A DNA stretch of 64,000 nucleotides from Pseudofrankia nepalensis (GTDB taxonomy: Bacteria; Actinomycetota; Actinomycetes; Frankiales; Frankiaceae): NCBI RefSeq assembly GCF_016786305.1, contig NZ_JADWYV010000018.1; one strand, written 5' to 3'. A program made the position numbers and the translations under genes. Within the stretch, counting starts at the first letter, position 1. Each line of letters opens with the position of its first letter. Shown in pieces: positions 16,023 to 24,450 of this stretch. Under the pieces are notes generated by a model. It was given only the letters and a program-made list of their open reading frames with translations. It was not told the origin of the DNA and did no database searches.

Positions 16023-18077
16023 CTACTCGGCCGCGGCCGGGCCGGTGCCGAGGGTGCGCCAGAGGAACTCGTAGGTCAGGGCCAGCTTGTGGGCCAGCTG
16101 CTCGTTGTCGGCGGCGCCGCCGTGGCCGCCTTCGATGTTCTCGTAGTAGCGCACGTCGTGGCCGAGCTCGCGCAGGCGCGCGACCATCTTGCGGGCGTGC
16201 CCGGGATGGACGCGGTCGTCCCGGGTCGACGTGGTGACGAGCGTCGGCGGGTAGCGACGGTCGGGGTGGACGTTCTGGTAGGGGGAGTACTCCCGGAGGA
16301 ACGCCCAGTCGGCCGGGTCGTCGGGGTCGCCGTACTCGGCCACCCATGAGGCTCCGGCGAGCAGCTGGTGGTAGCGGCGCATGTCGAGCAGCGGCACCGA
16401 GCAGACGACGGCACCGAACAGCTCCGGATAGCGGGTCAGCATGACGCCCATGAGCAGGCCGCCGTTGGAGCCGCCCTCGATGCCGAGCCGCGCCGGCGTC
16501 GTGATTCCCCGGCCGACGAGGTCCCTGGCCACGGCGGCGAAATCCTCGTAGGCGCGCGGCCGGTTCTCCCGGAGGGCCGACTGGTGCCAGTTCGGGCCGT
16601 ATTCCCCGCCGCCGCGGATGTTGGCGACGACATACGTGCCGCCGCGCGCCAGCCAGGCGCGGCCGACGGTCCCGCTGTAGCCAGGGGTCAGCGAGACCTC
16701 GAAGCCGCCATACCCGTAGAGCAGGGTCGGCCCGGGCCCGCCGGTGCCGACGACGAAGTACGGGACGCGGGTGCCGTCGTCCGACACGGCGAAATGCTGG
16801 CTGACGGCGTGGCCGTCGGCCGGGAAGAACGCCGGCGCCTGCCTGAGGATCTCCGGCTGTTCGCCGACGTCGCCCCGGTACAGGGACGCAGGCTGGGTGT
16901 AGCCGCTGACATTGAGGTAGTACTCGTCGTCGACGTCGGGGTTGGTGTCACAGATCGAGGCCGAGCTGGTGTCCGGGAGATCGGCCAGCGGCGCCCTCGT
17001 CCAGCCCGCCGCTGTCGGGGTGAGCACGGTGATCTGGCTTTTCACGTCCCGCAGCGTGACGACGATCAGATGGTTGCGGGTCCACGCGTGGTAGTCGAGC
17101 GAGGTGTGCTCGTCCGGTTCGAAGAGGACCTCGAGCTCTCGTCGTCCGGCGAGGAAGGCGTCGAAGTCGGCCGCGAGCAGCGCGCCCGCCGGATAGACGC
17201 TCTCGCCGACGGCCCACGCAGACCTGGTGGCGATGAGCAGCCAGTCCCGGTGCACCGAGGCGTGCGCGTCGTCCGGGACGTCGACGCGGACCAGCCCGGC
17301 CGGGGTACGCAGGTACAGCTCGCTTCGGTAGAAGTCGACGCTTCGGCGGACGAAGTCGCGCGCGAAACCCTCGGTCGGGTCGTGGTACGCGCCGACCGAG
17401 ACGTCATCCGGCTCGCCCTCGAACACCGGGACGGCGTCGTCGAGCGGCGTGCCGCGCCGCCATTCCCTGACCACGCGCGGGTAGCCGGACGCCGTCAGCG
17501 AGCCCTCGCCGAAGTCGGTGCCGACGTAGACCCGGTCCTCGTCGATCCAGCTGACCGTGCTCTTGGCCTCGGGCAGGAAGAAGCCGTCGTCCACGAAGGA
17601 CTTGGCGACCAGGTCGAATTCCCGCACGACGCTCGCGTCCGCGCCGCCGCGGGACAGCTCGACCAGGGCCAGCTGATAGTCGGGCCGCAGGACCCGAGCG
17701 CCGTGCCATACCCAGTTCTCGCCCTCGCTGGCGGCGAGCGCGTCGACGTCGAGCACTACCTCCCAGTCCGGGGCGGCGTCGCGGTAGGACGCCAGCGTGG
17801 TGCGCCGCCACAGGCCACGCGGATGAGCCGCGTCGCGCCAGAAGTTGTAGAGGTGCTTGCCCCTCGTGACCGGATAGGGAATCCGGTCGTCCGCGTCGAG
17901 CACCTCGCGGATCTGCGTACGCAGCGCGGCGAAGTCGGCGGACTGGGTGAGCTCGGCGAACGTCTCGGCGTTGCGCTCCCGCACCCAGGCGAGGGCGGCT
18001 TCCCCGGCGATGTCCTCGAGCCAACGGTGCGGATCATCGTCGGCCATCTCCCAAGTCTGCCTGACAACGGCCGCCAT
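16023..18077 (-). CDS. Prolyl oligopeptidase-family serine peptidase (S9A)
   Basis: This cytosolic peptidase cleaves short peptides after proline. It begins with DPHRWLEDI, the usual S9A N-terminus, followed by a seven-bladed propeller region and a C-terminal alpha/beta-hydrolase domain. The nucleophile Ser is in GGSNGGLL, the Asp in TSTRDDRVHPGHARK and the His in EGGHGG. It has roughly 675-685 residues, normal for the family. No signal peptide is present. Starts at 18086 (TTG), 18077 (ATG) and 18047 (ATG, directly before ADDDPHRW) are possible, the last fitting family N-termini well. It stands alone with non-coding DNA on both sides. Confidence 0.88.
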   Translation of the reverse strand: MAAVVRQTWEMADDDPHRWLEDIAGEAALAWVRERNAETFAELTQSADFAALRTQIREVLDADDRIPYPVTRGKHLYNFWRDAAHPRGLWRRTTLASYRDAAPDWEVVLDVDALAASEGENWVWHGARVLRPDYQLALVELSRGGADASVVREFDLVAKSFVDDGFFLPEAKSTVSWIDEDRVYVGTDFGEGSLTASGYPRVVREWRRGTPLDDAVPVFEGEPDDVSVGAYHDPTEGFARDFVRRSVDFYRSELYLRTPAGLVRVDVPDDAHASVHRDWLLIATRSAWAVGESVYPAGALLAADFDAFLAGRRELEVLFEPDEHTSLDYHAWTRNHLIVVTLRDVKSQITVLTPTAAGWTRAPLADLPDTSSASICDTNPDVDDEYYLNVSGYTQPASLYRGDVGEQPEILRQAPAFFPADGHAVSQHFAVSDDGTRVPYFVVGTGGPGPTLLYGYGGFEVSLTPGYSGTVGRAWLARGGTYVVANIRGGGEYGPNWHQSALRENRPRAYEDFAAVARDLVGRGITTPARLGIEGGSNGGLLMGVMLTRYPELFGAVVCSVPLLDMRRYHQLLAGASWVAEYGDPDDPADWAFLREYSPYQNVHPDRRYPPTLVTTSTRDDRVHPGHARKMVARLRELGHDVRYYENIEGGHGGAADNEQLAHKLALTYEFLWRTLGTGPAAAE

Positions 18078-18309
18078 ATCCGACAAGTCCCGTCAGCCGT
18101 GGCCTCGGCGACAGGTCCGCCGGGCCGCGCGGGCCCACCCGTCGCGCCGCCCGCCCGGCCTGGTCTCGCCTTGGTCTCGGGCGGTCTCGATGTCGCCCCC
18201 GCGGCGAGGCGCTTCGGGCGGGCCACGCCGGAGCGCTCCTCCGTCCGGGCTGTCGGCCCTTTCACATCCACCGGTTGACGGGCCGGGCGTGCCCTGGCCT
18301 GGATTCGAG

Positions 18310-20211
18310 CTACGGCAGCCGCCAGAGAATGGCCGTGTCGTCCTCTCCGCCGGTGGCCAGCACGCCCGCGCGGCCAACGTGTACCGATCGCACGGCGCCC
18401 GTATGGGCGGTCCAGTCCGCGACGGTCCCCGGGCTCGCGCTCTCCAGGTCCCACACCCGGACGATCCCGCGACCGTCACCGGTGACCAGGCGACGGTCAT
18501 CGTTGGTGAACGCCGCGGTGTGGACTTCCGCGCCGTCGTGGCGCAGGCCGACGATCTTCTTGGGCTCCTCCGGGTCACTCGTGTCCCAGAGCGCGGCGGA
18601 GCCGTCGGTACCGGTGGTCGCCATCCGGTGGCCCCGCGCTGAGAAGGCGATGGCCTCGACCTTCCCGAAGTGGGCGTCCCTGGTCGAGCGGGCCACCGGC
18701 CGGGCGCGATCGGTCACGTCCCACATCGTCACCGTGCCGTCGTCGGCCCCGACCGCCAGCAGCGGGCCTTTCGGGTGGAACGCGAGGGCCCGCGTGCTTA
18801 CCCCGGAGCCCGGGAGACGGCCCGCCTGCCGAGCCGGCAGTTCCCAGATCAGGACGAGCCCGCTGTCGTCGGCCGACACGAGCGTGGCGCCGTCCGAGGA
18901 GAACGCGACCGCGTGCACCTCGGCGGCATGACCTGACAGTTCCCCACCCTGGGGTCTCCTCGGGTTGCCGATGGTCCACAGATCGAGGGTGGATGCCCTG
19001 TCCTTCGGTGAGTTGCCGGCCGCGAGCAACTTCCCGTCGGGTGAGAACGCCAGCGCGAACACGGCCAACGTCTGCCCGTCGTTCGACCAGACCCTTCTGG
19101 GGCTGGCGACGTCGCCGACAGTCCACAGCATGGCGTTGTTGTGCCATTCCCAGCCGCCCGTCGCCAACAGATCATCCGTGGGCGAGAACGCGACGGCACA
19201 TATCGACCCGGGCATGGGGCCCAGCACCGACAGCCTGAACGGCTGGTCGGAGTCCGTGGGGGCCGAGCCGTCGGCCGTCGCCGTCGCCACGGGCGCCGGT
19301 GAGGCGGAGCCGGTCGGCCCCGGCGACCCTTCGGCCGCGCCGCCCGGTCCCCGGCCGTTCACCGCGTGCCCGACGGGTACCGCCACGGCCGCTGTCGCGC
19401 CCACGAGCCCGGCGAGGAGCAACGACCTACGGCCGATCGTCGACCGGGCCGCGCCGTCCACATCGGCGGGAGGAGTTTCGACCCCGCCTCCGGACCGGGC
19501 CGCAGGTATGGACGCCGCCGGTATGGACGAGGAGGGCGGCGAGCCGTCGGACGGCGGTTGGCCGGGCGCGACCCTCGCGGAGTCATGGCCCGTTTCCACG
19601 ACCTGGGCCGCGTGGTCAGCCGGAGCCGCCGCGGCTGAGACGAGATCGTCGACTCCCACGAGCAGGCTGCCCCGGAAGCTGGCGACGTCGCGGGCCGCCT
19701 CGATGAGACGTTGAGGCGAGATCTTCCCGTAGACCATGGCCTCGACGTGCTCGCGCTCGAACAGCAGCACACGGGGGCGCTGACCGTCCCGGCGCAGGCT
19801 GTCGAGGGCGGGCTCGGTGTAGCCACTCATCGAGACGAAGATGCCGAACGTTCCTTCGGCGCGTTGCCGAACGCGGCTGGCAAGAACCGAGAGTGGGCCG
19901 TAGTCAATCTTGGAGCTGTACCACTTCGCTTCGAGCACGTAACGGGTGCCGTGCAGCCTGAAAACGACGTCGAGCTCGCCGAGTTCGGTTTCCTGGTTGG
20001 CGAGGGCGTCGACGCCGTACACCGTCAGCATGTCAGCCAGGAAGCCGTTGAAAAGGACGCCGCGCCGCTGCGCCGTCAGGTCGCTGGCAAGCTGGTCGAG
20101 CTGCTCGTATCTCGCTGACAGGCGTTGACGAGTCGCGGGATCGGACCACCCTGCCTGCTCGCCGTCAGTCAAATGCCGCCGGTCCGACGCTGGCTGGCCG
20201 CTGGTTGCCAA
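18310..20211 (-). CDS. Restriction-endonuclease-like domain fused to membrane segment and WD40 propeller
   Basis: This unusual 633-residue fusion starts with a PD-(D/E)xK nuclease-like domain (about residues 35-165). D81 (GELDVVF) and E94-A-K96 (YVLEAKW) form the expected catalytic pattern, resembling Mrr-type or VSR-like folds. Residues ~200-258 are a low-complexity Pro/Ser/Ala linker. One hydrophobic segment (~264-283) follows a twin-arginine-like GRRSLLLAG. Residues 325-633 hold about seven WD40 repeats ending in ILWRLP. This places a possible nuclease on one side and a propeller sensor beyond a membrane anchor, or the segment is just a hydrophobic hinge. TTG 20211 follows GGGGGA (20220-20215). 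No methylase is nearby. A role as a sensor-coupled nuclease in a conflict system is inference. Confidence 0.8.
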   Translation of the reverse strand: MATSGQPASDRRHLTDGEQAGWSDPATRQRLSARYEQLDQLASDLTAQRRGVLFNGFLADMLTVYGVDALANQETELGELDVVFRLHGTRYVLEAKWYSSKIDYGPLSVLASRVRQRAEGTFGIFVSMSGYTEPALDSLRRDGQRPRVLLFEREHVEAMVYGKISPQRLIEAARDVASFRGSLLVGVDDLVSAAAAPADHAAQVVETGHDSARVAPGQPPSDGSPPSSSIPAASIPAARSGGGVETPPADVDGAARSTIGRRSLLLAGLVGATAAVAVPVGHAVNGRGPGGAAEGSPGPTGSASPAPVATATADGSAPTDSDQPFRLSVLGPMPGSICAVAFSPTDDLLATGGWEWHNNAMLWTVGDVASPRRVWSNDGQTLAVFALAFSPDGKLLAAGNSPKDRASTLDLWTIGNPRRPQGGELSGHAAEVHAVAFSSDGATLVSADDSGLVLIWELPARQAGRLPGSGVSTRALAFHPKGPLLAVGADDGTVTMWDVTDRARPVARSTRDAHFGKVEAIAFSARGHRMATTGTDGSAALWDTSDPEEPKKIVGLRHDGAEVHTAAFTNDDRRLVTGDGRGIVRVWDLESASPGTVADWTAHTGAVRSVHVGRAGVLATGGEDDTAILWRLP

Positions 20212-20484
20212 GATATCCCCCGAAAGGCGAACTACGGAAGCTCAGGATAGCGACGAACGATTGGGCGTCCCGACCGGCCTCGACGGCGGCAATGACGCCG
20301 AGGGTGTCAGCGGTCACGGTTCTGCCTGCCGCTACCCGACGCCTCTACCCGTGACGCCGGCCGGCCGGCCGCGGCGGCGCATGCCGAACTGGCCTCGCGC
20401 CTTGGGGCGGCGGCGCTCCCGCATGCGCCATGCGCCGCTCGGCGTCATCAGGGGTCAAGGCCGGCCGATATTCACGGTCGGTCG

Positions 20485-21102
20485 GTGGCTACGCTGCCGT
20501 TCGTGGCGACTCTCCTCTGGATCAACGGGCCGAACGCCGTCGGCAAGACCCAGGTCGCCTTCAGCCTGGCGCGTCGGCTGCCGGGGAGTTTTGTCAGTGA
20601 CCCGGAGCATCTCGGGTTCGCGATGCGCCGGATGCTGCCGAAGGCCCGACGGGTGGACTTCCGTGAGATCCCGCTGTGGCGTCATGGCGCGGGGGCGATG
20701 CTCGCCCGTGCGCTCGCCGGCGACGAGGACCCGGTGATCGTGCCGATGACGGTCGTGGACGTGGGTCAGCTCGCCGAGCTGACCGCGCCGGCCCGCGACG
20801 CCGGCCACCGGGTGCAGCACGTCACCCTGCTCGCCTCTCCGGCGACGATGCGGCGTCGGATTCAGCGGCGTGGGGAAACGTCCCGCGGCTTCAGCGCCCG
20901 CCAGGTCGACCACTCGCTGGCCGTCCTGCGGGGCGAGGGGTTCGCCCGTCATCTCGACACCGACGACCTGACGATCGCCCAGGTCGCCGACGACATCGCG
21001 CACGGCGCGGGGTTTACCCCGCGGCCGGAAACCGACGGCCTGCTGGCCCGCCGCGCCCGCCAGCTGACCGTTCAGCTGCGCCACATCCGCGTCAACCCCT
21101 GA
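20485..21102 (+). CDS. P-loop kinase-like ATPase (TmrB-like)
   Basis: This small P-loop protein of up to 205 residues has a Walker A GPNAVGKT at the start (LLWINGPNAVGKTQVAFSLA), as in TmrB/adenylate-kinase-like proteins. A lid-like arginine-rich segment (MRRRIQRRGE) and a helix-forming C-terminus follow. TmrB-like proteins can give antibiotic self-resistance; other members are nucleotide or small-molecule kinases. GTG 20485 or GTG 20503 can start it, the latter giving the usual short N-terminus before the P-loop. It is divergent from the nuclease-WD40 gene with 273 bp between. Substrate unknown. Confidence 0.75.
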   Translation: MATLPFVATLLWINGPNAVGKTQVAFSLARRLPGSFVSDPEHLGFAMRRMLPKARRVDFREIPLWRHGAGAMLARALAGDEDPVIVPMTVVDVGQLAELTAPARDAGHRVQHVTLLASPATMRRRIQRRGETSRGFSARQVDHSLAVLRGEGFARHLDTDDLTIAQVADDIAHGAGFTPRPETDGLLARRARQLTVQLRHIRVNP

Positions 21103-21315
21103 ACCGCGGATCTTCTTCAGCGCGTCAGCGCTTCAGCCTGGAGCGGCGGCGCGGGAGCGGGTTGCGGTCAGCGCGGTCAGCGCGGTCAGCTGGCGTGCGC
21201 CGAACACCGCGTGGGCGAAGGTCTCGCGAGGTCGAACCGAACGAGTCGAACCCCTCACGTTGTCCAGCCTGCGGCCAGCCCAAGTCAGGGGTTCGATCTC
21301 GACTCCGCGTGCGCG

Positions 21316-22922
21316 TTACGGTTGCGTCCAGAAGTTGGTGCCGATGCCGCCGTCGGGGCCGATCCAGTAGACGTCGGCATGTTCCGCGAATCGGCTGAGT
21401 GTGGCGATGGCGCCCGGTGCTGCCGATCCGGGTGGTGCGATGGGGAATGGTNNNNNNNNNNNNNNNNNNNNNNNNNNNNNNNNNNNNNNNNNNNNNNNNN
21501 NNNNNNNNNNNNNNNNNNNNNNNNNNNNNNNNNNNNNNNNNNNNNNNNNNNTGGTGCCAGCCTTCGGCTTGGGTCCAGAAGTTGGTGCCGATGCCGCCGT
21601 CGGGGCCGATCCAGTAGACGTCGGCGTGGTCCGCGAATCGGCTGAGTGTGGCGATGGCGCCCGGTGCTGCTGATCCGGGTGGTGCGATGGGGAATGGTTG
21701 GTGCCAGCCTTCGGCTTGGGTCCAGAAGTTGGTGCCGATGCCGCCGNNNNNNNNNNNNNNNNNNNNNNNNNNNNNNNNNNNNNNNNNNNNNNNNNNNNNN
21801 NNNNNNNNNNNNNNNNNNNNNNNNNNNNNNNNNNNNNNNNNNNNNNTCGGGGCCGATCCAGTAGACGTCGGCGTGCTCCCGGAATCGGCTCAACGTCGCG
21901 ATAGCACCTGGCCGGGCGTGACCAGGCGGCGCGATGGGGAATGGTTGGTGCCAGCCTTCGGCTTGGGTCCAGAAGTTGGTGCCGACGCCGCCGTCGGGGC
22001 CGATCCAGTAGACGTCGGCGTGCTCCCGGAATCGGCTCAACGTCGCGATAGCACCTGGCCGGGCGTGACCGGGCGGCGTGATCGGGAATGGTTGGTGCCA
22101 GCCTCCGTAGATCGCCTGAATGCCCGCGATGTCGTCGCCGGTCAGCTCGCGGCGGATGCCGCCGTAGAAAGCGAACATGACCGATGCGGGATCTGAGGAG
22201 TGGTCGAGCCCGAGGCCGTGCCCGATCTCGTGCAGCGCCACGGTCAGCAGGTCGACGCCGGTCGGAGGGTCGTCGGTGGTCCAGGTCTCGGCCTCGTCGA
22301 AGTGCAGGTCGCCAGCCAGCGAACCGCCACCCGGCGGCGGGTAGTAGCAGTGTGCCAACACGCCGCCGACTCCGTCGAAGGCGTTCGCGGCACCGTCGTC
22401 GTGATTTCCCGCGAACCACCCGATCTGGATGTCGGCCCCGTTCGCGACCTCCTGGAACCGCAGCGGCGAGACGGCGGCCCACCGGTCGAACGCGGCTCTC
22501 ACCGCGGCCCGCGCGTCCGCGGCCGGCAGGTCGGCACCCGAGTTGTCGAACTGGTACGTGACGGTGAGGTGGTCCCAGCGGCTGCCGGACGCGACGAAAG
22601 GCCGTGGCCCGTCCTTGGGGACCGCGTCAGGAACACCACAGCGAGGTTTACCCATCAGCGCGAGCGTCTTGGGACCCACCATCCCGTCAGAAGCGAGCGC
22701 GTTCTGCTGCTGGAACAGCCGGACAGCACGGTCGACCGTGTCGTCAAAGACCTCTTCGTCCGCCACGACGGCGTCGACCGCCGGTCGCCAGGTCTTGAAC
22801 TCGCTGAGGCCTTCGTTCGGGAAATACCCGAAACGCGCCAGATATTCGTAGAGTTTCCCGACCTCGGGCCCTTCGCTGCCCAAGGAAAGCTGCTGGGTCG
22901 GAAGACGCACAGGTTGCACCAT
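21316..22922 (-). CDS. Matrixin-like zinc metalloprotease with lectin-like repeats (interrupted by assembly gaps)
   Basis: From ATG 22922 the protein has a peptidoglycan-binding-like helical domain (~16-90). PRCGVPD (93-99) matches the cysteine switch of matrix metalloprotease propeptides. The catalytic domain has HEIGHGLGLDH (231-241) and a Met-turn (SVMF, M249). After residue ~274 come 49-residue repeats (GWHQPFPIAPPG...YWIGPDGG-GTNFWTQAE), like blades of PLL/fucose-lectin propellers. Two 100-N gaps lie in the repeats; coding continues in a different frame after each, ending GTNFWTQP and TAA at 21318-21316. The frame changes come from arbitrary gap length, not real mutations. No signal peptide is seen, odd for such an enzyme. 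CGGGGA precedes ATG; GTG 22937 is an alternative. Confidence 0.8.
21452..21551. other. Assembly gap (100 N)
   Basis: Exactly 100 N inside the 147-bp repeat array, a placeholder length. Real missing length is unknown. Confidence 0.98.
21747..21846. other. Assembly gap (100 N)
   Basis: Second 100-N placeholder in the same repeat array. The flanking units cannot be joined in one frame across it. Confidence 0.98.
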
Positions 22923-23267
22923 TTTTCCCCGTTTCACGTGCTGTCGATACTGCGGGGAACATCGTCTCCCAAGACGCTGACCAAGGGAACGAACAAACAG
23001 CAGCGTGTTTCGAACTCGCCGAGCAAGTGCTGACTGGACACGGAACCGGAAGCTATGCGCCGTTTCGTGGTCCGGGTTCCGGGGCCTACATCGGTCGGTG
23101 GATCATGAAAGTGCGCGGGTCGTCTCCGCCACGGGCCCTCGGCGGAGCTTTCCGTTCACCGGTCTGAAGCCGGCCCGGTCCCACCGGCTGGTCCGCCTCG
23201 TCGCCACCCGCGATGGGGACCGCGTCGCCTGGTCACGTGACCGCGGGCGCCGCGCACGGTGCTGGTT
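22923..23267. other. Non-coding stretch
   Basis: I see no gene, operator or strong hairpin here. It holds the promoter of the leftward metalloprotease gene (its ribosome site lies at about 22926-22930) and the 3' side of the ComB-like gene. Confidence 0.4.
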
Positions 23268-24053
23268 TCAGGCGGCCTCGTCGAGGGCGACAAAGGCGCC
23301 GTCGCGCAGGATGGGCACCGCGGTGTCCGCGTCGAGCTGGGCGGCGGCCGCGACGTCGTCGTCCCAGCCGAGTGCCAGCAGCTCCCGCCCGGAGGCGCAG
23401 CCGCGCAGCTCGTCGCGCAGCACGGGCGCGGCCGCGTCGAACGCGGCGCGGGCGGCGCGGGCCTCCGGGGACAGCTCGGACCGGGCGAGCGCGCCGGCCT
23501 CGGCGGCGCGGGCGATGACCGCGCCGGCGCCGAGGAGATCTTCGACGGCCGGGCGTAGCGGGCCGGCGTGCGAGGTTCCCGACGCGTCCGGCCAGCGTTC
23601 TCCCGCCGCGATCACCGCGATCGACCGGCCCGCCGCGACCTCCCGAGCGACCAGGCCGCCGACCGCCGTGGCGTTACGCGGGCAGCCGGCGACCAGCGTG
23701 GCGCCGTGGTCGCTGGCGGCGGCCGACAGCGTGGCGCCGTTCGGGGAGGGCAGGACCAGCCGGGTGCCGGCGGGGATGTGGGCGAGGTCGGTGGGCGACA
23801 GCGACCAGGGGGTCCCCGGGTCGTCGCGCGGGCCGGCGAGGATCGCGCCGCGCCGCGCGGCGAACCGCGCGGCGGTGGCGTCGCGCCACCGGTAGGGCAG
23901 CACCGACGCGCCGCAGCCCACCGCGACGCTGACCGCCGTCGTGAACCGCAGCACGTCGACGATCACGACCAGGTCGCTGACCGGCGCCAGCGCCGCCAGA
24001 TCCTCGCCACCCCAGCCGAACCGGACGACGAACGGACCCTGCCCGGCCACCAT
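23268..24053 (-). CDS. 2-phosphosulfolactate phosphatase (ComB)-like protein
   Basis: This 261-residue protein is of the ComB family, which removes phosphate from 2-phosphosulfolactate in methanogens and is widespread in bacteria with less certain roles. Family segments are VVIVDVLRFTTAVSVAVGCGA, LAGPRDD, LPSPNGATLS and AGCPRNATAV, then AAGERW. ATG 24053 is chosen because AGAAGGA lies 9 nt before it and the protein then starts like its relatives; GTG 24059 is possible. No other coenzyme M or sulfolactate gene is in the window. It is divergent from the TIR gene across ~400 bp. Confidence 0.78.
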   Translation of the reverse strand: MVAGQGPFVVRFGWGGEDLAALAPVSDLVVIVDVLRFTTAVSVAVGCGASVLPYRWRDATAARFAARRGAILAGPRDDPGTPWSLSPTDLAHIPAGTRLVLPSPNGATLSAAASDHGATLVAGCPRNATAVGGLVAREVAAGRSIAVIAAGERWPDASGTSHAGPLRPAVEDLLGAGAVIARAAEAGALARSELSPEARAARAAFDAAAPVLRDELRGCASGRELLALGWDDDVAAAAQLDADTAVPILRDGAFVALDEAA

Positions 24054-24450
24054 GGTCACCCGTCCTTCTCGCCGCCGAACCGGCGACGCCGACCCTGCCC
24101 CAGACAACGCGGCCGGGATCCCGCCAATCGCCACGACGCCCCGCGAGCGGACAGACATCATGAGATCACGTTCGGCGCGGCGGGGGCGCGGATGTAGCCA
24201 GGTCGAGGTCAGCGGCCCGCCCATGTTCCAGGCTGAACGTGACCGGCGACCGCGCAGCGGCCTCCGAAGCGGCCGGTGGGATATCTGGTCGATACAGCTG
24301 GGCTTCCGCGACCTGCGGCGAGCAAAGGAAATTACGCATCGGAAGCGAGCGGAATCGTGGCCGGCGGAGTATGACGTTGGTCAGCTTGGGGCCGGGGCCG
24401 GGGCTTCATGAGGTGGCGGTGCGGGCCCCGCTGGACCGGCGATCGGTGGG
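24054..24450. other. Divergent promoter region, no gene
   Basis: Shared upstream region of the ComB-like gene and the TIR-NB-ARC-TPR gene. No convincing palindrome or small gene is seen. Part of it is less GC-rich (around 24320-24340, aaaggaaattacgcatcgg), a plausible promoter position. Confidence 0.4.

Larger units (their letters stand above)
21319..22103 (-). repeat. 147-bp tandem repeats (lectin-like blades)
   Basis: The tggtgccagcc landmark occurs at 21552, 21699, 21946 and 22093. Spacings without a gap are exactly 147 bp (49 codons). Units are nearly identical in the middle and slightly diverged at the ends (HARPG versus SAAPG). At least five units are partly visible; the true number is unknown because both gaps fall inside the array. 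A complete seven-bladed propeller would need about seven units. Confidence 0.85.

Noticed and set aside
21316..22922. Frameshifted or pseudogenised metalloprotease
   Set aside because: The frame changes coincide exactly with the 100-N placeholder gaps, and the repeat continues intact on each side. The break is an assembly effect.
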